Source of the DNA: Micromonospora zamorensis
Lineage (GTDB): Bacteria > Actinomycetota > Actinomycetes > Mycobacteriales > Micromonosporaceae
NCBI RefSeq assembly: GCF_900090275.1
Contig: NZ_LT607755.1
Span: 1,612,001 to 1,676,000 of the forward strand
Direction of reading: 5' to 3'
Length of the DNA: 64,000 bases
The translations under genes and the position numbers were made by a program. Positions 25,309 through 33,055 of this stretch are shown piece by piece (positions within the stretch are counted from its first letter, which is position 1; each line of letters starts with the position of its first letter). Under the pieces are notes generated by a model that was not told the DNA's origin, did no database searches, and saw only the letters and a list, made by a program, of their open reading frames with translations.

Positions 25309-26028
25309 TCACCCGCCGGGCCGGACCACCCCGTTCTCGTACGCGAACACCACCGCCTGGACCCGGTCGCGCAGGCCCAGTTTGGCCAGCACCCGACTCA
25401 CGTGCGTCTTCACCGTCGCCTCGCCCAGGTGGATGCTCGCGGCGATCTCGGCGTTGCTCGACCCGCCGGCGAGCAGCACCAGCACCTCCCGTTCCCGCGG
25501 GGTCAGCCCGGCCAGCGCGGCGTCGGCCTCCGGTCCCCGGTGGGCGGTGCCCGCCGGGTCACCGGGACGGGCGAACGTGGAGATCACCCGCCGGGTGATC
25601 TCCGGGGCGAGCAGGCCGTCGCCCCTGGCCAGCACACGAATCGCCTCGATCAGCTCCTCCGGCGTGCCGTTCTTCAACAGGAAGCCACTGGCACCGGCCC
25701 GCAGCGCGGCGAAGAGATAGTCGTCCCGGTCGAAGGTCGTGAGGATCAGCACCGCCGGCCCCCCGGGCCCGTCGGCGGTGATCTGCCGGGTGGCCTCCAG
25801 GCCGTCCATCCCGGGCATCTCCACGTCCATGAGTACGACGTCCGGGCGGGTGGCTCGGGTCATGGTGACGGCCCGTTCGCCGTCGGCCGCCTCGCCGACC
25901 ACCTCGATGTCGTCCTCCACCTCGAGGATGACCCGGAAGCCGGTGCGGACGAGGTGCTGGTCGTCGGCGAGCAGCACCCGGACGGTCGGACCCGGGGCCG
26001 ACGTCTCGCCGGTCGGTGCGGCGCTCAT
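25309..26028 (-). CDS. NarL/LuxR-family response regulator
   Basis: A 239-aa two-component regulator. The receiver domain covers about 15-135 with acidic pair D22-D23, phospho-acceptor D68 in VVLMDVEMPGMDG and the lysine in FLLKNGTPEE. The LuxR-type DNA-binding domain is at about 172-235 (LTPREREVLVLLAGG, IAASIHLGEATVKTHVSRVLAKLGLRDR). Its ATG overlaps the stop of the histidine kinase gene (ATGA), so kinase and regulator are made together. The likely target is the adjacent ABC exporter. Confidence 0.95.
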   Translation of the reverse strand: MSAAPTGETSAPGPTVRVLLADDQHLVRTGFRVILEVEDDIEVVGEAADGERAVTMTRATRPDVVLMDVEMPGMDGLEATRQITADGPGGPAVLILTTFDRDDYLFAALRAGASGFLLKNGTPEELIEAIRVLARGDGLLAPEITRRVISTFARPGDPAGTAHRGPEADAALAGLTPREREVLVLLAGGSSNAEIAASIHLGEATVKTHVSRVLAKLGLRDRVQAVVFAYENGVVRPGG

Positions 26029-27362
26029 GCCGAACGCGCCGTGTCGACGACCGGCTGCTGCTCGTCGCTCGGTGCCCGCTGCGCGCCGACCGGCGGGTCC
26101 GCCGCTGCCGGCAGTGGGAAGCGGGCGCGTACCCGCCAGCCGCCACCGGCGCGCGGCCCGGCCTCCAGGTCGCCATCGTGGGCGCTGACCCGTTCGTGCA
26201 TTCCGATCAGGCCCAGCCCGAGGGCGTTGACCCGGCGGCCAGCTCGTCCGTCGTCGGTCACGTCGACCTCCACCTCGCGGGCCAGGTACCGGACCCGCAC
26301 GTCCAACACGTTCGCTCCGGCGTGCTTCAGGGTGTTGGTCACCGCCTCCTGCGTCACCCGGTAGGCCGCCTGCGAGACCGACTCGGGCAACGCGACCGCG
26401 TCGCCGTACACCCCGAGGGTCGCCGTGAGGCCCGCGGCTCGGGCCCGCTCGACCAGCTCGCCGATCCGTTCGACGCCGCCGGTCGCCGGCGGCTCGGCGT
26501 CGGCGTTGGCGGGGGCCCGCAGCACGCCGAGCATCCGACGGAGCTCGTCGACGGCGGTGCGGGCGCTCTGCTCGATGGCGGTGAGGGCTGTGCGGGCCTT
26601 ACCCGGGTCGCGGTCGAAGACCCGGCGGCAGGCGGACGCCTGCACCCCCATGACCGACACGTGGTGGGCGACCACGTCGTGCAGCTCCCGGGCGATCCGG
26701 ACCCGTTCGCCGAGCACCGCCCGTTCCCGAGCCTCGGCCTGGGACCGGCGCAGGTCCTCGGCCTGGGTCCGCAGCTCGTGCTCGCGGCGTGCGGCGACCC
26801 AGGCGGTCTCGCCGAAGAAGTACGCGAAACCGAAGACCAGCACGTTGACGAGGACGCCGGTGACCATCGCGGCGAGCACCGGTGGCACCGGCCCGACGGC
26901 GTCGGCGAAGGCGCCGGGCGGGATGTGGTCGATGGACACCGCGTAGTAGATCCCCAGCCAGGCGAACATCGTGGCGATCACGCCGATCCGCAGCCTGCGG
27001 GACCGCTGACGGTCCTGTCCCCAGGCGCCCACCGTGTAGAGGGCGCAGAACAGGGCCCACGAGGAGAACTGGGTCTCCGGGGCCGAGCGCGCCTGCGCGG
27101 CGATGAAAGCCACCGAGATGATCAGCAGGGTCGCGGCCGGCCAGCGTCGCCGCCAGATCAGCGGCAGGGTCACCGCGACGGTCCAGAACAGCTGCTCCGG
27201 CCCGGACGGCGGCGGACCCAGCATGAACGCCCCGGTGCTGCGGGCCAGGGTGAGGCTCACCAGGGCCAGCGCGGTCACCCCGAGGCCGAGCCAGAGGTCG
27301 ACCCGACGCTGCTCTGCCGTCGGGCCGGGTCGGCGCCAGTCCTCTCGCGATGAGGTGCTCAT
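26025..27362 (-). CDS. HisKA_3-type sensor histidine kinase
   Basis: A 445-aa membrane kinase. The N-terminal half has about five or six TM helices (LWLGLGVTALALVSLTLA through VTGVLVNVLVFGFAYFF) and no large extracellular domain. The dimerisation/phosphoacceptor box is RELHDVVAHHVSVMGVQA, followed by an HATPase region with QEAVTNTLKHAGA and GLGLIGMHERV. This is the NarX/DesK type that pairs with LuxR-family regulators. ATG at 27362 was taken because the upstream frame runs antisense-like through the HAAS gene region. It follows the HAAS gene by 119 nt. Confidence 0.93.
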   Translation of the reverse strand: MSTSSREDWRRPGPTAEQRRVDLWLGLGVTALALVSLTLARSTGAFMLGPPPSGPEQLFWTVAVTLPLIWRRRWPAATLLIISVAFIAAQARSAPETQFSSWALFCALYTVGAWGQDRQRSRRLRIGVIATMFAWLGIYYAVSIDHIPPGAFADAVGPVPPVLAAMVTGVLVNVLVFGFAYFFGETAWVAARREHELRTQAEDLRRSQAEARERAVLGERVRIARELHDVVAHHVSVMGVQASACRRVFDRDPGKARTALTAIEQSARTAVDELRRMLGVLRAPANADAEPPATGGVERIGELVERARAAGLTATLGVYGDAVALPESVSQAAYRVTQEAVTNTLKHAGANVLDVRVRYLAREVEVDVTDDGRAGRRVNALGLGLIGMHERVSAHDGDLEAGPRAGGGWRVRARFPLPAAADPPVGAQRAPSDEQQPVVDTARSA

Positions 27363-27481
27363 CCAGGAACGATGCCACGGAACCCCCGGTGCCCGTCCAC
27401 CGGGCGGGGCAGCTACCAGCTCCTGCCGACGGGCGACGGCCCGGCGTGGGGTGCGCGCCGGGCCGTCGTGTCGGGTGTCGC

Positions 27482-28429
27482 TCACGCCGTCTGGCGGCGC
27501 GTCTTCAGAGCGGTGTCGATCAGGTCCCAGACCAGGATCGCGGCTGTGCCGACCGCGATGGCGACCCCGATGAGGTTGCGGTTGTCCGCGTCCGCCAGCC
27601 AGCTCAGCCGCTCGCCGAGGGCGGGGTTGAGCAGCCGGTCGGAGAGTGCCAGCCACACCAGCGGCACCGAGAACGCGAGGTTGAGCAGCGCCTTGGTCCC
27701 GAACAGCGCCCGGTTCCAATGCCCGATCCGGTACTTGACGATCTCGAACACCAGGGTGCCGAGCATGACGACGATCAGTGCCGGCAGCCAGAAGGACCAC
27801 AGCGCCGGGTCGAGGATCGGGATGTTGTCGCCGTCGGTGTCGCGCACCCAGGACCGGTAGTGCTGGAACGGTAGGTAGCCAATGGTCACCACCAGCATGA
27901 CCACCGACGCGATGGTGTCGGCGAGGGACACGTCGCGGTGCGCCGGGACGTCGGGCAGTTGGTCGACCGTCCAGTCCGGCAGGTCCACGGCCGGTTGGGA
28001 GCGTTCGATGATCGCAAAGGTCAGGGTGAGCCAGAAAGCGATGTGCACGCCCACGTGCAGGGCGACGACGAGACCTGGTCCGATGGCGCCGAAACCGCTG
28101 CCCTCGGCGACCTTGACGATGGCGACGATCGTGCCGACGAGCGCCGGGATGAAGCTGAGCAGCAGTTTCAGCAGGCGCAGCCAGACCAGGTAGTAGGTCG
28201 GGCCGATGAGCTGCAACCGGCGATCGGCGTACCGGGCGGCCAGCTCGTCCGGGTTGCCCAGCTCGGTGAGCACCTCCCGCTCGGCGGTGGGAGTGTCCTG
28301 GCCGCTGCCGGTCCGATCCTCGATCATGTCCTCGATCGAGGCGCGCAGCTCGCTGGCGATCTCGTCCCGGCGCTGGGTGGGCACCGAGCGCAGGGTGGCG
28401 GCGAGGTAGCGGTCGGTCAGGGTGTTCAT
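27482..28429 (-). CDS. HAAS-domain multi-spanning membrane protein
   Basis: A 315-aa protein. The N-terminal ~75 residues are a HAAS (HTH-associated alpha-helical signalling) domain: LTDRYLAATLRSVPTQRRDE, then AEREVLTELGNPDELAARYADR. Six to seven TM helices follow. Such proteins are encoded next to PadR regulators and are thought to relay or receive the signal that PadR responds to. Its ATG overlaps the padR stop (ATGA), so it is translationally coupled. aaggagccgaccg precedes the start. A second module of this type begins at 63289. Confidence 0.85.
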   Translation of the reverse strand: MNTLTDRYLAATLRSVPTQRRDEIASELRASIEDMIEDRTGSGQDTPTAEREVLTELGNPDELAARYADRRLQLIGPTYYLVWLRLLKLLLSFIPALVGTIVAIVKVAEGSGFGAIGPGLVVALHVGVHIAFWLTLTFAIIERSQPAVDLPDWTVDQLPDVPAHRDVSLADTIASVVMLVVTIGYLPFQHYRSWVRDTDGDNIPILDPALWSFWLPALIVVMLGTLVFEIVKYRIGHWNRALFGTKALLNLAFSVPLVWLALSDRLLNPALGERLSWLADADNRNLIGVAIAVGTAAILVWDLIDTALKTRRQTA

Positions 28430-28767
28430 CGGTCGGCTCCTTGAATCAGCCCGGTGATGGAGGTCTGTACGGCGGCGAGGTCGTCGAGGAGCCGGGTCAG
28501 CATCGACTCGCCCTCGTCGCTGGTCCGGTAGAACTTGCGCGGCCGGCTCTCCGCGGTGTTCCACTCGCTGGTCAGCAGCCCCTGGTCCTCCAGGCGGCGC
28601 AGCAGCGGGTAGAGCGTGTTGGCGTCGACCGGGAAGCCGTGGTCGGTGAGCCGTTGCAGCAGTGCGTAGCCGTAGTCCGGTCGGCGCAACGCGACCAGGC
28701 TGGCCACCACGACGGTGCCTCGACGCAACTCCTGTAGGTGCGTCCGTAGAACGTCCTCGCTAACCAT
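28426..28767 (-). CDS. PadR-family transcriptional repressor
   Basis: A 113-aa winged-helix regulator. The signature YGYALLQRLTDHGFPVDANTLYPLL is split over 32-56, with RRLEDQGLLTSEW and RKFYRTSDEG of the wing. The short C-terminus carries the dimerisation helix. It is the first gene of a leftward set PadR–HAAS–kinase–regulator–ABC exporter. A perfect 17-bp palindrome overlaps its own promoter 13 nt upstream of the ATG, so autorepression is likely. There is no ribosome-binding site, and the promoter position predicts a leaderless mRNA. Confidence 0.95.
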   Translation of the reverse strand: MVSEDVLRTHLQELRRGTVVVASLVALRRPDYGYALLQRLTDHGFPVDANTLYPLLRRLEDQGLLTSEWNTAESRPRKFYRTSDEGESMLTRLLDDLAAVQTSITGLIQGADR

Positions 28768-28774
28768 GTGTCAC

Positions 28775-28804
28775 ACCATACTGTGTGCCACACAGTGTTG
28801 TCTA
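28775..28804 (-). promoter_or_regulatory. Promoter of padR: TAGACA–18 bp–TATGGT, predicted leaderless
   Basis: On the coding strand, TAGACA (28799-28804) and TATGGT (28775-28780) are spaced by 18 bp, near the sigma-70 consensus. The padR ATG begins 7 nt after the -10 box, so transcription probably starts at or next to the A of ATG. Confidence 0.6.
28780..28796. promoter_or_regulatory. PadR operator candidate, 17-bp perfect palindrome
   Basis: actgtgtg-c-cacacagt is perfectly symmetrical about one base and fills the spacer between the -35 and -10 boxes of the padR promoter. A repressor bound here would block RNA polymerase. Confidence 0.65.
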
Positions 28805-28865
28805 CGCCGATATCATCGTGTCGCTCACAGATGCACTGGACGGGTGGCCGCGCCGGGCAGCACGA

Positions 28866-28893
28866 GGGGCGCCCGGCACGGGCCGGACGCCCC
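28866..28893 (-). terminator. Short G+C stem-loop after the secreted-protein gene
   Basis: ggggcg (28866-28871) pairs with cgcccc (28888-28893), with a further partly paired interior. It lies about 15 nt beyond the stop of the leftward gene at 28909. Confidence 0.4.
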
Positions 28894-28908
28894 GAGATCT
28901 GACACGGA

Positions 28909-29505
28909 TCAGCAGGTCGAGCCCTGCCGGAAGTTCCGCTCGACGAAGCTGGCCGGGCCGACCTGGAAGTAGCCCACGCCCGGCCGGATCGGGTGCCCGG
29001 TGAACAGCTCGACCCGGGAGCCGACCCGTACGAGGTAAGCCTCGGCGTCCCCGGCGTCGTTGCGGATCAGCGAACCCCGCCGGCCATAGATGTCCTCCAA
29101 CTCGTCGAAGGACATGCCGACCATCGCGCCGGCGGGGGAGCGTGGCGGCGCGGTGGCCGTACCGACCTCCACCAGCCGGCCGTCTCGGAAGGCCAGGATG
29201 AGCACCCCCGCCCAGGAACCGGTCGTGCCGGCGTGCACCACCCCGCCACAGGCCGTCGCCGTCCAGCCGATGCGCCCGGCCGCGGTGAGCGCCGCCAGGT
29301 CGGCGCCGATCCGGTACGCCCCGGCGCCGCCGACGCCGAGCACCTGCGGGTGGCTGTGCCCGGCCGTGGCGAGTGGTCCGCGCGTCGAGGCCGGCGCGGT
29401 GCCGCCCGACACCGGAGCCGCCGAGGCCGGACCTGCGTTGACCAGCGGGACGAGCGTGCCGAGCGCCAGCGCGGCGGTGGTGAGGAGGATCGAGGGTCGG
29501 TTCAT
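28909..29505 (-). CDS. Secreted protein of unknown function
   Basis: A 198-aa protein with a clear signal peptide (MNRPSILLTTAALALGTLVP... ending ASA, about 29 residues). A low-complexity Ala/Pro/Thr part comes next, then a globular region of about 145 residues. Readable pieces are GRIGWTATACGGVVHAG, GMSFDELEDIYGRRGSL and YLVRVGSRVELFTG. The SFDELEDIYG motif recalls exported actinobacterial proteins with a single alpha/beta domain, but I do not recognise a named family. Two Cys (in TACGG and at the C-terminus) could form a disulfide. gaaggagcgcacg gives a strong ribosome-binding site for ATG 29505. Confidence 0.75.
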   Translation of the reverse strand: MNRPSILLTTAALALGTLVPLVNAGPASAAPVSGGTAPASTRGPLATAGHSHPQVLGVGGAGAYRIGADLAALTAAGRIGWTATACGGVVHAGTTGSWAGVLILAFRDGRLVEVGTATAPPRSPAGAMVGMSFDELEDIYGRRGSLIRNDAGDAEAYLVRVGSRVELFTGHPIRPGVGYFQVGPASFVERNFRQGSTC

Positions 29506-29638
29506 CGTGCGCTCCTTCGGTGATGGGTCTCTGCCCTGTTAGTCACCGCGCCCGGCCCAACGGTTCGTCGGCTTTCCGACCAGCCCGGTCTACTGTGCAG
29601 AGAGACGCCGACCGACCGTGCTGGCCGGGGGTGACGCG

Positions 29639-31024
29639 GTGACGGCTCCGCAACGGATCGGGCCCTACTCCATCGAGCGGCTGCTGGGCGTCGGATCGTT
29701 CGCGACCGTCTGGCTGGGCTACGACCCGGTGCTCGACGGGTACGTGGCGATCAAGGTGCTGGCCGAGAACTGGAGCCACGACCTGCGGGTCCGGGAACGC
29801 TTCCGAGACGAGGCCCGGCTGCTGCGCCGGCTGGAGCACGAGCGGTTGGTCCGGGTGCACGCCGTTGGTGAGCTGCCCGACGGACGGCCGTACGCCGTGC
29901 TGGCCTGGGCGAACGGGGGCAGTCTCCGGGACCGGCTCGCTCTCGCTGAGATTTCCGTTCCGGCTGCGCTGCGCCTGCTCGGCGAGATCTGCGCGGGCGT
30001 GAGCGTGCTGCACCGCCACGGCGTCGTGCACCGCGACCTCACTCCCGGCAACATTTTGTTCCACTCCACTCCGGCGCCCTCCGGCGCGGAATCCACCGGG
30101 GCGCCCTCCGGCGCCGAGCGGGTGCTGATCGCCGACCTCGGTCTCGCCAAGGCGCTCGCCGCCGCCTCCGGCCTCACCGCCCGGGCCGGTACGCCCGGCT
30201 ACATGGCGCCGGAGCAGGACGACCCGGGCGCGGTGATCGACACCCGCGCCGACGTGTACGGGCTCGGACGGCTCGGGATCCGCCTGCTCGCCGCCGCCCC
30301 CGGGCCCGACCCGCCCAGATCGACCGGCGCCCTGCGACTGCGCGACGGCGTGCCGGCGCGGGTGGCGGCGGTGCTCGTCCGGGCCACCGCCCACCGGCCG
30401 GCCGACCGCTACCCGGACGCCGCCGCGCTGCACACCGCGCTCGACCGGGCCACCGATCCCGTCCGGCAGTCGTCGCCGATGGCCCGTCGCCCGTACCGGA
30501 TGCTGCTGGCCGGGGCGGCCGTCGCGGCCGTCGCCGTGGTGGGCGCCGAGCCGGGCGGCACCGGGGCCGAACGCGACACCTACACCGCCGGACCGCTCAC
30601 CGTGACGTTGCCGGACGGCTGGTCGGCCACCGGGGCGACCTGGGCCGGTCAGTACGACGCCGACGGCGAAGCGGAACCGGCGCTGGTGATGTCGCCGCAG
30701 CCCCGCCGCTGGGCCGCCGACCCCGGGGTGCCCGGCGCGTTCGTCGGCGTCTCCGTCAGCACGGCGGCGCGCACCACGCCCGCCAGGTTCCTGGCCGAGC
30801 GCACGCACGGGGACTGCACGTCCGCGCCGGTGCGCACCACCCGCCAGGCGGGCGTCGAGTGGACCGTGGTGGCGTACCGCTGCGACCGGGACCGGCCGCG
30901 GATCGTCGAGTCGGCCGGCCTGCATCCCGCCCGCGGCGCTCTGGTGTACGTGCAGGTCGTGCCACCACTGGACGGCGGACCCGACTTCGTGGACGGGCTG
31001 CTCGCCGGCGTGCGGGTGCGCTGA
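29639..31024 (+). CDS. Transmembrane Ser/Thr protein kinase (PknB-like) with atypical catalytic residues
   Basis: A 461-aa kinase. The N-lobe has LLGVGSFATVWLGYD and VAIK (K39). The catalytic loop is VHRDLTPGNIL (D133), the metal loop is DLG (D166) instead of DFG, and the activation segment ends GTPGYMAPEQ. The usual catalytic-loop Lys (HRDLKPxN) is Thr135. A repeated GAPSGAE-type insertion lies at about 146-160. One TM helix at about 289-304 (LLAGAAVAAVAVVG) leads to an extracellular domain of about 150 residues with two Cys. GTG 29639 was chosen for gggggtga upstream; GTG 29618 is possible. Two 29-bp copies at the gene end duplicate the stop codon. Confidence 0.88.
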   Translation: MTAPQRIGPYSIERLLGVGSFATVWLGYDPVLDGYVAIKVLAENWSHDLRVRERFRDEARLLRRLEHERLVRVHAVGELPDGRPYAVLAWANGGSLRDRLALAEISVPAALRLLGEICAGVSVLHRHGVVHRDLTPGNILFHSTPAPSGAESTGAPSGAERVLIADLGLAKALAAASGLTARAGTPGYMAPEQDDPGAVIDTRADVYGLGRLGIRLLAAAPGPDPPRSTGALRLRDGVPARVAAVLVRATAHRPADRYPDAAALHTALDRATDPVRQSSPMARRPYRMLLAGAAVAAVAVVGAEPGGTGAERDTYTAGPLTVTLPDGWSATGATWAGQYDADGEAEPALVMSPQPRRWAADPGVPGAFVGVSVSTAARTTPARFLAERTHGDCTSAPVRTTRQAGVEWTVVAYRCDRDRPRIVESAGLHPARGALVYVQVVPPLDGGPDFVDGLLAGVRVR

Positions 31025-31071
31025 ATGGCGCTCCGTGGTGACGGGTGCGCTGAATGGCGCTCCGTGGTGAC
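31014..31071. repeat. 29-bp perfect tandem duplication over the kinase stop codon
   Basis: Positions 31014-31042 are repeated exactly at 31043-31071. The unit starts gggtgcgctgaatggcgctc and includes the last codons and the TGA of the kinase gene, so the second copy lies in the 3' spacer. Confidence 0.95.
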
Positions 31072-31107
31072 GGGTGACAGTGCGCGGGCCGGTCAGATCG
31101 CGGCGGG

Positions 31108-31662
31108 CTAGCGGACCACCACGGTGATGGTGTGCTCCCGGTCCTGCTGGGGGATCGTGACGTCGACGGTGCCGGGGCGGACGAACCGGATGTCCACCAC
31201 GCCGGCCTCGTAGTGCTGCGAGACCAGCTCCGGGCGGTCGACGGTGACCAGGCCCGGGCCGATGCCCTGGATCCGCAGCACCGCGCCGGCGGCGAAGCAG
31301 AGGGACCGCAGCAGCTCAAGCTCGGTCTCGGCCAGCGGCAGGTCGTAGCGCACGGCGCCCTGGCAGCTCGTGGTCGGCCCGGTCGACGTGGCGGCCGGGC
31401 GGTGCGGCGTACCCCTGGCGGTGGCCGGTGCGGGCGGTGCCGCGATCGGACGCCCGCTGGTCGGCGGCGGTCGGGACGGAGATGCGGTGGGCGCCGGGAT
31501 CGCCGAGGGGGTCGGCGACGGTCGGGACTCGGCGGGTGGTTGCACGGGCAGCGGCGCGACCGCGTCGGTGCCGCCGCAGGCCGCGACCGCCACGGCGGCC
31601 CCGAGGGCGACGCCACCGGCGAGGAGCCGGCGGATCCAAGGGAGTCGCGCGGTGGGGCTCAT
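31108..31662 (-). CDS. Probable lipoprotein co-transcribed with an ECF sigma factor
   Basis: A 184-aa exported protein. The signal segment ends VAVAACGG, a lipobox-like site with lipid-attachable Cys29. A long Pro/Ser/Thr stalk covers about 38-95. A small globular domain of ~85 residues follows, with two more Cys (TTSCQGAVRYDLPLAE, LRSLCFAAGA) and a beta-rich end (GTVDVTIPQQDREHTITVVV). The ATG overlaps the sigma factor stop (ATGA), so it is made together with the sigma factor. It could sense the cell envelope, but it lacks an anti-sigma domain. Confidence 0.75.
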   Translation of the reverse strand: MSPTARLPWIRRLLAGGVALGAAVAVAACGGTDAVAPLPVQPPAESRPSPTPSAIPAPTASPSRPPPTSGRPIAAPPAPATARGTPHRPAATSTGPTTSCQGAVRYDLPLAETELELLRSLCFAAGAVLRIQGIGPGLVTVDRPELVSQHYEAGVVDIRFVRPGTVDVTIPQQDREHTITVVVR

Positions 31663-32198
31663 TCGGCGCCGAGTCGTTGCCGGACCCGCCGCCGGGCCAG
31701 GTGCAGCCGGGACTTCACGGTGCCCACCGGCACGTCGAGCAGCGCCGCGATCTCGGGATAACTCAGCCCGAGGACGTCGCGCAGGGCAACCACCTCGGCG
31801 AGGTCGGGGCGGACCGCGTCGAAGGCGTCGAGCAGGTCGAGGCGGGTGCCCGCGACCACGCTGGTCCGTCGCGGGTCGGCCTGCTCGGGCACGGGCACGC
31901 CGCCGGCCTCCAACCGCCAGCGGCGGCGCAGCGTGCGGTACGTCGAGCGGGCCCGGTTGGCGGTCAGCCGGTGCAGCCAGGTGCGGAACGAGGAGCGCCC
32001 CTCGAACCGGGTGATGCCGTTGGCCAGCGCCAGCAGGGTGTCCTGGCAGGCCTCCTCGGCGTCCTCCCGGTTGGGCAGGAAGCGTGCGCACAGCCGCAGC
32101 ACCTCGGGGCGTACCGCGAGCAGCAGGGCGTCCAGTGCCGCCGGGTCGCCGTGCCCGGCGGACCGGGCCAGCGCGTCGATGTCGTCCGCGTCGGGCAT
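31659..32198 (-). CDS. ECF-type RNA polymerase sigma factor
   Basis: A 179-aa sigma factor. Region 2 is at about 20-90 (LLLAVRPEVLRLCARFLPNREDAEEACQD in part, then FRTWLHRLTANRARS). Region 4 is at about 118-175 (VVALRDVLGLSYPEIAALLD, VGTVKSRLHLARRRV). No C-terminal extension is present. ATG at 32198 is preferred. An in-frame ATG at 32315 would add 39 unconserved residues and run into the YciO gene end. The lipoprotein gene is coupled downstream, but no classical anti-sigma gene is visible. Confidence 0.9.
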   Translation of the reverse strand: MPDADDIDALARSAGHGDPAALDALLLAVRPEVLRLCARFLPNREDAEEACQDTLLALANGITRFEGRSSFRTWLHRLTANRARSTYRTLRRRWRLEAGGVPVPEQADPRRTSVVAGTRLDLLDAFDAVRPDLAEVVALRDVLGLSYPEIAALLDVPVGTVKSRLHLARRRVRQRLGAE

Positions 32199-32286
32199 GC
32201 CGGGTGTCCAATGCTCGCCGGTGCCGATCCCCGAGCGTACGACCGGTGCGGCCGCCGCGCCCCGGTACGGTCCGGCACCCGACGCG

Positions 32287-32907
32287 TTACTCGAAGCGGG
32301 ACACGTCTCCGGCACCCCGGCGCAGGATCTCCGGCTCCGGGCCGGACAGGTCGATCACGGTCGTCGGCTCCTTGCCGCAGTCGCCGGCGTCGAGCACCGC
32401 GTCGAGCTGGTGGTCGAGCCGTTCCTTGATCTCCCACCCCTGGGTCATCGGCTCGTCGTCGCCGGGCAGGACCAGGGTGCTCGACACCAGTGGCTCGGCC
32501 AGCTCGGCCAGCAGCGCCTGGGTGACGGTGTGCCGGGGTACGCGGACACCGACGGTGCGCTTCTTCGGGTGCAGCATCCGGCGGGGCACCTCCTTGGTGG
32601 CCGGCAGGATGAAGGTGTAGCTGCCCGGGGTGGACGCCTTCACCAGCCGGAAGACCGAGTTGCTGATCCGGACGAACTGGCCGAGCTGCGCGAAGTCCCG
32701 GCAGACCAGCGTGAAGTGGTGCCGGTCGTCGAGGTGGCGGACCTGGCGGATCCGGTCCAGCCCGTCCTGGTTGCCCAGCTGGATGCCCAGGGCATAGCAG
32801 GAGTCCGTCGGGTAGGCGACCAGCCCACCACCGCGGATCAGGTCGGCGACCTGGCCGATGATCCGGGGCTGGGGGTTCTCCGGGTGCACGTCGTAGTACC
32901 TCGCCAT
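32287..32907 (-). CDS. YciO/YrdC/Sua5-family protein (threonylcarbamoyl-AMP synthase-like)
   Basis: A 206-aa cytoplasmic protein, the same length as E. coli YciO. The dsRNA/nucleotide-binding YrdC fold shows GGLVAYPTDSCYALGIQL (27-44), the basic patch KKRTVGVRVPRH and YTFILPATKEVPRRM. The family's enzymatic members make threonylcarbamoyl-AMP for tRNA t6A37. YciO itself is a weak or different activity, so the exact role is uncertain. ATG at 32907 fits the family start (MARYYDVHPENPQPR). Divergent from dnaE, 148 nt apart. Confidence 0.9.
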   Translation of the reverse strand: MARYYDVHPENPQPRIIGQVADLIRGGGLVAYPTDSCYALGIQLGNQDGLDRIRQVRHLDDRHHFTLVCRDFAQLGQFVRISNSVFRLVKASTPGSYTFILPATKEVPRRMLHPKKRTVGVRVPRHTVTQALLAELAEPLVSSTLVLPGDDEPMTQGWEIKERLDHQLDAVLDAGDCGKEPTTVIDLSGPEPEILRRGAGDVSRFE

Positions 32908-33055
32908 CCTGAAGAGCCTAGGCGCACTCGCGGGCGAGTAGGAGACGAGGGCCACGACCGTCGGCGCGGACGGTGGAGCCGCCGAGATCACCTCGGTAGG
33001 GTAGGTCCCGGTCGGCTCCGACCAACAAGATCCACACCGCCGGGGGGCGCCAGGC

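Noticed and set aside
28765..28830. tRNA or small RNA suggested by palindromes before padR
   Set aside because: The symmetrical sequence is better explained as an operator within a promoter.
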